A stretch of 64,000 bases of DNA from an uncultured Faecalibacterium sp. Lineage in GTDB: Bacteria > Bacillota > Clostridia > Oscillospirales > Ruminococcaceae. Each line of letters begins with the position of its first letter. The stretch's first letter is position 1. Positions 16,890 to 25,062 of the stretch are shown piece by piece. Both the position numbers and the translations under genes were made by a program. The notes under the pieces were generated by a model, which searched no databases, was not told the DNA's origin, and was given only the letters and a program-made list of their open reading frames with translations. The stretch lies in the NCBI GenBank assembly GCA_937907025.1, contig CALESJ010000053.1:62001-126000 (forward strand). Direction: 5' to 3'.

Positions 16890-18038
16890 TTATCTTTTAC
16901 CCACAGCTTTCCAGAGCCGGAAGACCTGTTCCGCTGTATCGGTCAGGTTCCGCCGGGCATTGTCGGGGGCCATGGCCTCTTCCAGTGTACTGACCCCTCG
17001 CAGGATAGGGAAAAAGGCATCGATCCCCACCTCGTTGCAGGCAACGGCATCCGGGGTCACACTGCCCGCAAAGGCAACCACCGGCTTGCCGTACTGCTTG
17101 GCCAGCCGGGCCACCCCCACCGGGGCTTTTCCCATGGCGGTCTGGCCATCCAGGCGCCCTTCCCCTGTAACCACCAGATCAGCATCGCGGACATAAGAGG
17201 CCAGGGCTGTTTCTGCCAGAACGATATCGATGCCCGACTCCAGAACTGCATTGGTAAAAGCCAAAAAAGCAAAGCCCATGCCGCCCGCCGCGCCGGCGCC
17301 GGGATGGTCCGGGTCTGCCTTGCCCGGGCACAGTCGGGCGGCCAGAACGGCATACCGGTTCAGCCAGTCGTCCATCTTCTCGATCATAGCCGGGGTGGCT
17401 CCTTTCTGAGGCCCGTACACCGCACTGCATCCCTGGGGACCGCACAGGGGGTTGACGACGTCACAGGCAATCTTGAAGCTACACTGGGCCAGCTGGGGCA
17501 GCACATGGTCCGTCCGGATGGTACGCAACTCCGCCAACCCGGCCGCACCGGGGGCGATGGGCTGACCGGATCCGTCCAGAAACTCATACCCCAAAGCCTG
17601 CAACATGCCCACACCGCCGTCATTGGTGGCGCTGCCGCCAATGCCCACAAGGAAACGGCGGCAACCACGGCCGATTGCATCCCGCAGCACCTCGCCCACC
17701 CCATAGGTGGTCGCCCGCATCGGGTCCCGCCGGTCCGGGTCTACCAGGGTAATGCCCGCCGCACCGGCCATCTCCACCACAGCGGTCTGTCCGTCCGGCA
17801 GGATACCGTATGTACATTCCACCGGCTCACTCATGGGGCCGGTCACGAGAACCTGACACCGGGTGCCGTTCATCCCGGCGACTAGGGCCTCCACCGTTCC
17901 CTCTCCCCCATCGGCCAGCGGGCGCACCGCTACTTCCGCCTGGGGATCAACCCGCAGAGCCCCTTCCCGGATGGCCTGCCCGGCTTCCAGAGAGGAAAGG
18001 CTCCCTTTCAGAGAATCAATGGCAACCACAATCTTCAT
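16890..18038 (-). CDS. glxK: Glycerate kinase (GarK/GlxK family)
   Basis: A 382-residue glycerate kinase, the usual length of the family (E. coli enzymes ~381). It begins MKIVVAIDSLKGSLSSLEAG and carries VGIGGSATNDGGVGMLQALG near 131-150 and LVVTGEGRLDGQTAMGKAP near 283-301, all strong family motifs. It phosphorylates D-glycerate, in this family mostly to 2-phosphoglycerate. AAGGAGC precedes the ATG. It is transcribed divergently from a CdaR-type regulator, and mngA/mngB and garD/garR homologues are nearby. It is therefore the likely common exit for D-glycerate made by several pathways in this window. glxK versus garK cannot be distinguished from sequence. Confidence 0.95.
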   Translation of the reverse strand: MKIVVAIDSLKGSLSSLEAGQAIREGALRVDPQAEVAVRPLADGGEGTVEALVAGMNGTRCQVLVTGPMSEPVECTYGILPDGQTAVVEMAGAAGITLVDPDRRDPMRATTYGVGEVLRDAIGRGCRRFLVGIGGSATNDGGVGMLQALGYEFLDGSGQPIAPGAAGLAELRTIRTDHVLPQLAQCSFKIACDVVNPLCGPQGCSAVYGPQKGATPAMIEKMDDWLNRYAVLAARLCPGKADPDHPGAGAAGGMGFAFLAFTNAVLESGIDIVLAETALASYVRDADLVVTGEGRLDGQTAMGKAPVGVARLAKQYGKPVVAFAGSVTPDAVACNEVGIDAFFPILRGVSTLEEAMAPDNARRNLTDTAEQVFRLWKAVGKR

Positions 18039-18139
18039 AGGACATGCTCCTTTTCCGTTTGTTTGCCTTCAGTATAGTGCAATTTTCCTTCCTCCGCCAT
18101 GTTCCTCATACCATATTTTTCGGATATTTTTTTCTTCTT

Positions 18140-18168
18140 TTGGCACAGATAACAATTCGTGGTAAAAT
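18140..18168 (+). promoter_or_regulatory. Promoter of the cdaR-type regulator
   Basis: TTGGCA at 18140-18145, exactly 17 bases, TAAAAT at 18163-18168, 31 bases ahead of the ATG. On the opposite strand a TATACT -10 (plus-strand 18071-18076) could serve glycerate kinase, but its -35 is weak. Confidence 0.75.
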
Positions 18169-18199
18169 AGAAAAAAGCAACGGAAGAAAGGGGCAAGAA

Positions 18200-19291
18200 A
18201 TGACACGCGAGATTGACCCATTGTTGGCCCAGCAGATCGTGGAAACGGTTCAGAATATCTGCGGCCAGGACGTGAACTTTATCCGCCGTGATGGCATCAT
18301 CCTGGCCAGTTCCCGGCCAGAACGCATCGGCACTCTGCATGAGGCCGGACGTGCCGCGGCCAGGAGCCTGATCGTGCAGGAAGTCACCCAGACCCGCGGC
18401 GCAAGCCAGCCCGGCATCAATCTTCCGGTTTTGTACCAGGGACAACTGGTAGCTGTCATCGGTATCACCGGCCAGCCGGAAAAAGTACGTCAATATGCCC
18501 ATCTGGCCGAACGGATCACCTTGCTTCTGGTGCGGGAGCAGGAATTGAACGAATATGGCCGCACCCAGGCGGACAAGCGCCGGTACGCCCTGGACGCACT
18601 GATCCATCCGGGAACGGCCGATCCGGCTTATCTGGAAGACCTGCTGCGGGAATTCGGGGTGGACCCCACCGCCCCCAAACGTCTTATGCTGCTGCTCCTG
18701 TATCCGGAGGAAGGCCAGCCGCTGACCCGGCTGCTGGAAAAAGCCGAGGCTGTGTGCCGGAACGCAGGCGCAAAACTGTACCACTTTTCTTACCCGAATG
18801 AGCTGGTCGCCGCCCTGGACGCGGAGGATTTTGCCCGTTCCGCTTCCTCCCTGCAGGGATTTGCCCGCACGGAACAAGGCCGCTGCCGCATCGGTGTGGG
18901 GAAAGTTGTCCCGCTGGGAGAATTGGCCGCCTCTCTGACTTCGGCGCGCACCGCCTGCCGCAGCCTGTCCCCGGACCGGGAACCCTATGCCCTGTTTGAT
19001 GAGCTGACCTGGGAGCTGGTTCTGGCCGACCTTCACCCGGACACCCGCAAGGCACTGCTGCACAAGACCCTGGCACCACTGTCCCCGCAGGACAAGGAAG
19101 TTCTGCGTGCCTATTTTTCCCAGGACAGGTCCCTGCAGAAAACCTGCGCCGCTCTGTTTATCCACAAAAACACCCTGCAGTACCGCCTGAACCACATCCG
19201 TGGCTGCTGCGGGCTGGACCCGCGGAGCTTCCGGGATGCCGCCCTGCTATACCTGGCCTTGCAGGCTGACGACGCCGGGGAAACGCGTTGA
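18200..19291 (+). CDS. cdaR: CdaR-family sugar-diacid/D-glycerate regulator
   Basis: A 363-residue regulator. The N-terminal sugar-diacid recognition domain covers residues 1-~135 (LLAQQIVETVQNICGQDVNF, INLPVLYQGQLVAVIGITG). The C-terminal PucR/CdaR-type helix-turn-helix is near 305-345 (TCAALFIHKNTLQYRLNHIR). In E. coli, CdaR activates galactarate, glucarate and glycerate genes. Here it is divergent from glycerate kinase across 161 bp, the classic arrangement. The ATG at 18200 follows GAAAGGGG and lies just after a good promoter; the longer upstream reading frame crosses that promoter and is rejected. The glycerate response is inference from the family and the neighbour. Confidence 0.88.
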   Translation: MTREIDPLLAQQIVETVQNICGQDVNFIRRDGIILASSRPERIGTLHEAGRAAARSLIVQEVTQTRGASQPGINLPVLYQGQLVAVIGITGQPEKVRQYAHLAERITLLLVREQELNEYGRTQADKRRYALDALIHPGTADPAYLEDLLREFGVDPTAPKRLMLLLLYPEEGQPLTRLLEKAEAVCRNAGAKLYHFSYPNELVAALDAEDFARSASSLQGFARTEQGRCRIGVGKVVPLGELAASLTSARTACRSLSPDREPYALFDELTWELVLADLHPDTRKALLHKTLAPLSPQDKEVLRAYFSQDRSLQKTCAALFIHKNTLQYRLNHIRGCCGLDPRSFRDAALLYLALQADDAGETR

Positions 19292-19316
19292 CTTTTCACC
19301 ATGGATACGATACACT
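19288..19316 (+). promoter_or_regulatory. Promoter of the RpiR-type regulator
   Basis: TTGACT at 19288-19293, 17 bases, TACACT at 19311-19316. It begins at the last codon of cdaR, so the regulator can be transcribed separately from cdaR. Its position excludes the ATG at 19288 as the translation start. Confidence 0.75.
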
Positions 19317-19362
19317 GATTTTAACGATCGCAAGACAAATTACAGAAAAAGAAGGTGCCGGC

Positions 19363-20112
19363 ATGACCTTTGACGAGCGGGTCCAGGCGGTGGAGGACTC
19401 TCTGAATGAAACCGACGACACACTACTGCTGTACATCCGGGAACATCGGGAGGAAGTCCTGAATCTGACCATCCAGAAGATGTCCCAGCGGCTGTTTGTT
19501 GCCCCCAATTCCATTATGCGTTTTGCCAAAAAGCTTGGCTACAGCGGCTTTGCCGAATTGAAATTTTCCATTCAGAGCGAACTGCATCCTCGGGAAGAAA
19601 CCCTCGGCCGCCAGATGATGGATATGCTGCCCAACAGCGTGGTCAAAACGCTGGACCTGATCGACACCAACCAGTTGCAGGTAGCCGCAGAGCTCATCCA
19701 CCAGGCCCGGAGCTGTATTCTGGCCGGCGTGGGGGATTCCAACATCTACTGTGAACTCCTGGGGAAAAATCTGCGTTGCGTGGACTGCAACGTTCAGTAC
19801 TACACCCAGATTCACGATATGATCTATGCGGTGGACCATGCCGACGCCCGGGACCTGCTGGTGGTCATCAGCGCCCGGGGTGAAAACCCGCGTCTGGTGG
19901 ATATGGCGAAAAACGCCAAGACCCGGGGCCTTTCCACCATCAGCATCACCCATATGAAAAACAACCCGCTGGTTTCTGTCTGTGACTGCAACCTCTATTT
20001 CTGGGGCGAGCACCGCATGATGCAAGGGTACAACGTAACTGATCGCATCGGCCTGATGCTGGTGATCCGCCTGCTGAGCGAAACCTATTGGAAAAACTAC
20101 AGTTTTTCCTGA
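19363..20112 (+). CDS. MurR/RpiR-family transcriptional regulator
   Basis: A 249-residue regulator. The N-terminal helix-turn-helix is QKMSQRLFVAPNSIMRFAKK (near 39-58), and the C-terminal SIS sugar-phosphate-binding domain starts near residue 100 (SCILAGVGDSNIYCELLGKN, LLVVISARGENPRLVDMAKN). Proteins of this family sense phosphorylated sugars. It sits directly upstream of the mngA-like PTS gene, so a likely effector is an intermediate such as mannosylglycerate-6-phosphate or mannose-6-phosphate (inference). E. coli uses a GntR-type regulator (MngR) for the equivalent genes, so regulation differs here. The ATG follows GAAGGTG. Confidence 0.88.
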   Translation: MTFDERVQAVEDSLNETDDTLLLYIREHREEVLNLTIQKMSQRLFVAPNSIMRFAKKLGYSGFAELKFSIQSELHPREETLGRQMMDMLPNSVVKTLDLIDTNQLQVAAELIHQARSCILAGVGDSNIYCELLGKNLRCVDCNVQYYTQIHDMIYAVDHADARDLLVVISARGENPRLVDMAKNAKTRGLSTISITHMKNNPLVSVCDCNLYFWGEHRMMQGYNVTDRIGLMLVIRLLSETYWKNYSFS

Positions 20113-20161
20113 CTCGCGGCGCTCGCAAGCCCCATATAGCGGTCTTTATATTTCCAAAGTG

Positions 20162-20201
20162 CCTGGTTTTCTTGGTAAGAAAGCCGGGTACTTGGTTTTT
20201 T
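20162..20201 (+). terminator. Probable terminator after the RpiR gene
   Basis: Twelve-base arms 20162-20173 and 20177-20188 (two G-U pairs, loop GGT). A T-run follows at 20195-20200 after a six-base gap, so it is weaker than a classical terminator. Confidence 0.5.
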
Positions 20202-20210
20202 CGTGTAATT

Positions 20211-20229
20211 TTTTCAAACTTCTTGAAAA
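20211..20229. promoter_or_regulatory. Inverted repeat upstream of the PTS gene, candidate operator
   Basis: Perfect inverted repeat TTTTCAA-N5-TTGAAAA, about 48 bases ahead of the -10-like TATACT at 20277-20282. It is a plausible binding site for the adjacent RpiR regulator or for CdaR; neither binding motif is known to me well enough to assign it. Confidence 0.4.
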
Positions 20230-20276
20230 CATTGTGTACATTTCTCCAAATCACCTTCTCTGACGAAAAGCCATGC

Positions 20277-20282
20277 TATACT
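20277..20282 (+). promoter_or_regulatory. -10 element of the mngA/mngB promoter, no clear -35
   Basis: TATACT 77 bases ahead of the PTS start codon. No TTGACA-like hexamer lies 16-18 bases upstream, which suggests a promoter needing an activator. Confidence 0.45.
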
Positions 20283-20358
20283 GCAAATACAAAGTAGCTG
20301 ATCAGAACTTTTGGGGCCGCAACATCTTTTGAGTGTGATTGAAAGGGTGTATAGGAAA

Positions 20359-22269
20359 ATGGATCTGAAACAGATCACCAACGAACATTTGATCGTTCTG
20401 GACTGCGAGCTGGAACACAAACTGGATGTGATCCGCCTGCTGGTGGACCGCCTGTATGAAGAAGGAAAGATTTCCGACAAGGAACAATTCTGGAAGGATG
20501 TCATGGCGCGGGAAGCTTTGTCTGAAACCGGCATTTCCGACGGCGTGGCTATCCCCCACGGCAAAAGCGACGCAGTCAAAGAGGCCAGTTTCGCTTTTGC
20601 CCGGCTGAAGAAGCCGGTGCAGGACTGGGAAAGCATGGAAGAGGACAACCAGGTCACTCTGGTGTTTTTGCTGGCCATCCCCACGGCGGAAGCCGGCAGC
20701 ACACACCTGGATGTCCTGGCTGCCCTGATGACCCGCACCCAGGACGAAGAATTCCTGAACATGCTGCGCAGCGCCAAGACCCCCGCCGAAATTTATAACA
20801 ATTTGAACATGCAGAAAGAACCTTCCAAGCCGGACGACAACAAGGTCTACACCCACACCATCGTGGCCGTGACCGCCTGCCCGGCCGGCATCGCCCACAC
20901 CTACATGGCTGCCGACGCCCTGGAAAAGGCCGGCGAGGAGATGGGCGTGAAAGTCTATGTGGAAAAGCAGGGTGCCAATGGCGTGGAAGGCCGCCAGACT
21001 CCTGAACATCTGCGGGATGCGGATGCCGCCATCTTTGCTGTGGATGTTGCCGTGAAGGAGAGCGAGCGGTTTGCCCATCTGCCCACCTACAAGACCCGTG
21101 TGGCCGCCCCTATCAAGGATGCCCAAGGCGTGATCCGCGCCGCCCTGGAACTGGCTAAAACCTCCGCCAAGGGCGAATACAAGGGTGAAACCGCCCCCGC
21201 TGCCGGCGTCAAGGGCGGCTTTCTGAGCGATGTGAAGAGTGCGGTGCTCACCGGCATCTCCTACATCATCCCCATCATCGTGGCCGGCGGCATGATCAAC
21301 GCCTTCGCCGTACTGATTGCCCAGGGCTTCGGGCTGCAGGACTTTGCCGCCACCGAAGGCACCTGGATGTACTACTTCAAACAGATGGGCAGCGGTATGC
21401 TGGGCACCATCATGATTCCGGTTCTGGCCGCGTACATGGCCTACTCGCTGGGCGATAAGACCGCCCTGGCTCCCGGCTTTGCAGCCGGTATTGCCGCCAA
21501 CCTCATTGGCGGCGGTTTCCTGTGCGGTATGTTGGGCGGCCTGGTGGCCGGTTACTCGGTGCGCGGGCTGCGCAAGGTCATTCCCGCCAAGGGCACCCTG
21601 GCCGGTTTCGTGTCTTTCTGGGTCTATCCGGTCCTGAGCACCATCATGGTCGGCATTGCCATTTTCCTTGTCCTGGGCAAACCGGTGGCCGCCATCAACA
21701 CCGCCCTGATCAACATGCTGGGCTCCATGAGCGGCTCCAACGGCGCGCTGCTGGGCGCGATCCTGGGTATCATGGTTTCCTTTGATCTGGGCGGCCCCGT
21801 GAACAAAGCGGCTTACACCTTCTGTGTGGGCGCCATGGCCGAAGGCATCCTGATGCCCTACGCCGCCTTCGCCTCCGTCAAGATGGTTTCCGGCTTCGCC
21901 GTCACCGCCGCCACCAAACTGTTCGGTGGCCTGTTCACCAAGGAAGAAAAGGAAGCCGGCAATTCCACCTGGCTGCTGGTCCTGGCCGGCATCACCGAAG
22001 GTGCCATCCCCTTCATGATGGCTGATCCCCTGCGGGTCATTCCCTCCCTGTGCATCGGTTCCGCGGTCACCGGTGCCATCATCGGCAGCTGTGGCATCGG
22101 CCTGGATGTCCCGGGTGCGGGCATCTTCTCCATGTTCCTGCTCAAGGACGGCCTGGGCATCCTGCCCAATGCCCTCATCTGGTTCTTTGCCGCTGTGGCA
22201 GGTGCCGCCGTTTCTACCCTGTTGCTGGTGATCCTGCGCAAAGCCAAGCTGGCCAAAGCCCATCACTAA
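20359..22269 (+). CDS. mngA: Fructose-family PTS EIIABC, probable mannosylglycerate permease MngA
   Basis: A 636-residue fused PTS transporter. EIIA: phospho-His near residue 67 in VAIPHGKSD. EIIB: phospho-Cys near 174 in AVTACPAGIAHTYMAAD. EIIC: from about residue 290, with eight or more membrane segments and the GGPVNKAAY motif. Domain order and length match E. coli MngA (658 residues). The next gene is an unmistakable MngB, so 2-O-alpha-mannosyl-D-glycerate is the best substrate guess; fructose-type specificity cannot be excluded by sequence alone. The ATG at 20359 follows GGAAA and a GAAAGGG; the in-frame ATG 48 bases upstream lacks a good site. Transport would give mannosyl-6-phosphate-glycerate in the cytoplasm. 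Confidence 0.88.
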   Translation: MDLKQITNEHLIVLDCELEHKLDVIRLLVDRLYEEGKISDKEQFWKDVMAREALSETGISDGVAIPHGKSDAVKEASFAFARLKKPVQDWESMEEDNQVTLVFLLAIPTAEAGSTHLDVLAALMTRTQDEEFLNMLRSAKTPAEIYNNLNMQKEPSKPDDNKVYTHTIVAVTACPAGIAHTYMAADALEKAGEEMGVKVYVEKQGANGVEGRQTPEHLRDADAAIFAVDVAVKESERFAHLPTYKTRVAAPIKDAQGVIRAALELAKTSAKGEYKGETAPAAGVKGGFLSDVKSAVLTGISYIIPIIVAGGMINAFAVLIAQGFGLQDFAATEGTWMYYFKQMGSGMLGTIMIPVLAAYMAYSLGDKTALAPGFAAGIAANLIGGGFLCGMLGGLVAGYSVRGLRKVIPAKGTLAGFVSFWVYPVLSTIMVGIAIFLVLGKPVAAINTALINMLGSMSGSNGALLGAILGIMVSFDLGGPVNKAAYTFCVGAMAEGILMPYAAFASVKMVSGFAVTAATKLFGGLFTKEEKEAGNSTWLLVLAGITEGAIPFMMADPLRVIPSLCIGSAVTGAIIGSCGIGLDVPGAGIFSMFLLKDGLGILPNALIWFFAAVAGAAVSTLLLVILRKAKLAKAHH

Positions 22270-22299
22270 TTTTTCTCTGACAACCACAAGGAGCATTCT

Positions 22300-24912
22300 A
22301 TGGCATCGCAAATTCATGTGGTCCCCCACTTTCACTGGGACCGTGAGTGGTACTTCACCGCAGAAGAATCCAAGATCCTGCTGGTGAATGATATGGAAGA
22401 AGTCCTGACCAGGCTGGAACAGGACCCGGACTATCCCTGCTTTGTGCTGGATGGCCAGACCGCCGTGCTGGAAGATTATCTCAGCGTCTGCCCGGAAAAC
22501 CGGGCACGCATCGAGGCCCTGGTCCGGGCTGGCAAGCTGATCATCGGCCCCTGGTATACCCAGACGGATGAGATGGTGGTGGGCGGTGAGTCCATTCTGC
22601 GCAACCTTCTGTACGGCAAGCTGGACTGCGAGCCCTTCGGAAACCGGATGATGATCGGATACCTGCCGGACTCCTTCGGTCAGACAGCCCGTCTGCCCCA
22701 GATTCTCAACGGCTTCGGCATCACCCGGTGTATGTTCTGGCGGGGCACCTCCGAGCGGATGGGTTCCGACAAGACGGAGTTTATCTGGGAAGGGGACGAC
22801 CATGCCCGCCTGACTGTGCAGCTGCTGCCCCTGGGATACGCCATCGGCAAGTATCTGCCCACCGAACCGCAGGCCCTGCGGGACCGCATGGACAAGTATC
22901 TGCCAGTGCTGGACCGGGGCGCTACCACCGATCACATTCTGCTGCCCAACGGTCATGACCAGATGCCCCTGCAGAAAAACATCACCGAGGTGATGAAGCA
23001 GATCGAAGCCTGCTACCCCGGCCGCACCACCAGATTGGGCCGGTACGAGGAGGTCTTCGAAGAGGTGGAGAAAAATCCTTCCCTGGACACTTTGCGGGGG
23101 GAATTTCTGGACGGGAAATACATGCGGGTACACCGCAGCATCTATTCCACCCACGCCGATCTGAAATCCGCCAACACCCGCATTGAGAACAAAATCACCA
23201 ACATTCTGGAACCGCTGGCTTCCATCGCCTACAGCCTGGGATTTGAGTACCACCACGGGCTGATCGAAGCCATCTGGAAAAAGATTCTCAAGAACCACGC
23301 CCACGATTCCATGGGCTGCTGTTGTTCCGATAAGGTCCACCGCGCCATTGCCGACCGCTTTTTCCTGGCGGAGGAGCGCACTGACCGGCTCATTGACTTC
23401 TACAAACGCAAAATCGTGGATGCCATGGATATGGAACACGGCTTGGACAAATTCACCGCTTTCAATACCCTGCCCTACCCCCGCTCGGGTGTGGTGACCG
23501 GGTCGGTCATCACCCGTATGAAGCAGTTTGCCCTGCGGGATGAGAACGGCCGGGAGCATCCATACGAAATCCTCCACAGCGAGGTGGTGGACGCAGGCCT
23601 CATCGACCGTCAGATCGTCCATTACGGCAACTATGACCCCTTTGTACGGTATGACATCGCCATGGAGGCCGACCTGCCTTCCATGGGATACCGCACCTGG
23701 TTCGTCCAGCCCTGCGAGGCCCCGGTTCTGCTGGCCCCCGCCGCCCCGGCTGACTGCCTGGAAAACGAATACTACTACATCGCCGTTGCTCCCAACGGCA
23801 CCTTGACCGTCACAGACAAAACCGACGGTACCGTTTACGACAAGGTACTTCTGGTGGAGGACGGCAGCGACGACGGCGACGAATACGATTACTCCCCCCT
23901 GCCCGAGGACTGGGTCCTGACCAGTGCCGATGCAGCAGCACAGCATACCGTAACCCGCCATGCCCTGCTGGACGAGGCCGAGATTGCCCTGCATCTGCCG
24001 GTGCCTGCCAATCTGGATTCCCGCCGGGCGAAAGTATGTGACGGTGCGGTGGACTTCACCATCCATGTCGTACTGCGCGCCCATTCCCGAAATATTGAAC
24101 TGCGCATCACCGCCGACAATCAGGCCGATGATCACAGAGTACGTCTGCTGATTCCCAATCGCCTGGCCGCCCGCTGCTCGGTGAGCGACAACCAGTTCGG
24201 GTCCATCACCCGGGCCGCCCGGGACAATGCCATGGACGTTTGGGAAGCCGAGCACTGGTCCGAGCGCCCTGATGCCATTTATCCTTTCCTGAGCTATGTG
24301 GCCCAGGACAGCGACAAAGGTCTGTGCGTGCTGACCAACTCTGTGCGGGAATTTGAGCTGGTGGGCGAAGGATATTCCACCATCGCCGTGACCCTGTTCC
24401 GCTGCGTGGGCCTGCTGGGCAAGGAAGAACTGTACCGCCGCCCGGGTCGCCCCTCCGGCATCCGGATGGAAACCCCGGATTCCCAGATGCGCGGGGTGCA
24501 GACCTACGAATTGGCCCTGACCGCCGACCGGGCTCATGTACAGCAAATGGCCAAGGAGTACACCGCCCCGGTGGTCACCTACAACAAAATGCCCTACAAC
24601 GCCATGAAGCTGAACGCTTCCACCCAGTCCACCCCCTACACCTACAGCCTGCTTGCCCTGGACAACGATCAGCTGACCATGAGCACGATGAAAAAGGAAG
24701 AACAAGGGAACCACCTGCTTCTGCGGTGCTACAATGGCACGGCCGCCGAACAGTCCGCCGCCCTTACCGGCGGCTGGGCCCTAGCGGGGGAAACCCAGCT
24801 GGATGAAACGCCTTTGCCCGGCCCCCTGCCGGAAGGACGGATCTCTCTGGTCCCCAACCAGACCCGAACCCTGCGCCTGACTCGCCCGCAAACCTCTTGC
24901 AGCGACCTCTAA
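22300..24912 (+). CDS. mngB: Mannosylglycerate hydrolase MngB, GH38
   Basis: An 870-residue GH38 enzyme, closely similar along its whole length to my recollection of E. coli MngB (~877 residues). Zinc-site HFHWDREW (residues 10-17), IIGPWYTQTDE, nucleophile Asp in YLPDSFG (near 124), LLPNGHDQMPLQ, GKYMRVHRS, KNHAHDSMGCCCSDKVH (near 330-346), LIDRQIVHYGNYDPF and DDGDEYDYSP are all present. It cleaves 2-O-(6-phospho-mannosyl)-D-glycerate to mannose-6-phosphate and D-glycerate. It follows mngA by 30 bases with AAGGAGC ahead of the ATG. D-glycerate would then be taken by the glycerate kinase encoded 4 kb away. It is distinct from the larger GH38 at 2594-5779. Confidence 0.95.
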   Translation: MASQIHVVPHFHWDREWYFTAEESKILLVNDMEEVLTRLEQDPDYPCFVLDGQTAVLEDYLSVCPENRARIEALVRAGKLIIGPWYTQTDEMVVGGESILRNLLYGKLDCEPFGNRMMIGYLPDSFGQTARLPQILNGFGITRCMFWRGTSERMGSDKTEFIWEGDDHARLTVQLLPLGYAIGKYLPTEPQALRDRMDKYLPVLDRGATTDHILLPNGHDQMPLQKNITEVMKQIEACYPGRTTRLGRYEEVFEEVEKNPSLDTLRGEFLDGKYMRVHRSIYSTHADLKSANTRIENKITNILEPLASIAYSLGFEYHHGLIEAIWKKILKNHAHDSMGCCCSDKVHRAIADRFFLAEERTDRLIDFYKRKIVDAMDMEHGLDKFTAFNTLPYPRSGVVTGSVITRMKQFALRDENGREHPYEILHSEVVDAGLIDRQIVHYGNYDPFVRYDIAMEADLPSMGYRTWFVQPCEAPVLLAPAAPADCLENEYYYIAVAPNGTLTVTDKTDGTVYDKVLLVEDGSDDGDEYDYSPLPEDWVLTSADAAAQHTVTRHALLDEAEIALHLPVPANLDSRRAKVCDGAVDFTIHVVLRAHSRNIELRITADNQADDHRVRLLIPNRLAARCSVSDNQFGSITRAARDNAMDVWEAEHWSERPDAIYPFLSYVAQDSDKGLCVLTNSVREFELVGEGYSTIAVTLFRCVGLLGKEELYRRPGRPSGIRMETPDSQMRGVQTYELALTADRAHVQQMAKEYTAPVVTYNKMPYNAMKLNASTQSTPYTYSLLALDNDQLTMSTMKKEEQGNHLLLRCYNGTAAEQSAALTGGWALAGETQLDETPLPGPLPEGRISLVPNQTRTLRLTRPQTSCSDL

Positions 24913-24919
24913 GGGTTCC

Positions 24920-24966
24920 AACCCCACCCACTCTGTCACACGCAGAGCGGGGGGGGGTTGTTTGCC
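24920..24966 (+). terminator. Terminator after mngB
   Basis: Imperfect 16-base stem (24920-24935 with 24943-24959, about two mismatches) ending in a run of nine G and a short TTGTTT tail. Confidence 0.55.
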
Positions 24967-24990
24967 ACCCTTTCCCGCCAAAAGTCATCA

Positions 24991-25033
24991 ACAAAAGACC
25001 GCCCCGGGAGAATTCACTCTCCCAAAGGCGGTC
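24991..25033 (-). terminator. Terminator after garD
   Basis: On the minus strand a 16-base arm pair (25018-25033 and 24997-25012) with a small internal asymmetry and five-base loop is followed by TTTTGTT. It lies 30 bases after the garD stop. Confidence 0.85.
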
Positions 25034-25062
25034 TCTTGGTTGGGCAGGTGTGGCCCGCCGAA

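Noticed and set aside
19288..19362. Upstream ATG start for the RpiR regulator
   Set aside because: It overlaps a TTGACT-17-TACACT promoter and lacks a ribosome site; the ATG at 19363 fits the family N-terminus.
20302..24714. 1470-codon minus-strand frame opposite mngA and mngB
   Set aside because: Shadow of the two genes; no family similarity, composition dominated by Gly/Gln/His, and no start signal.
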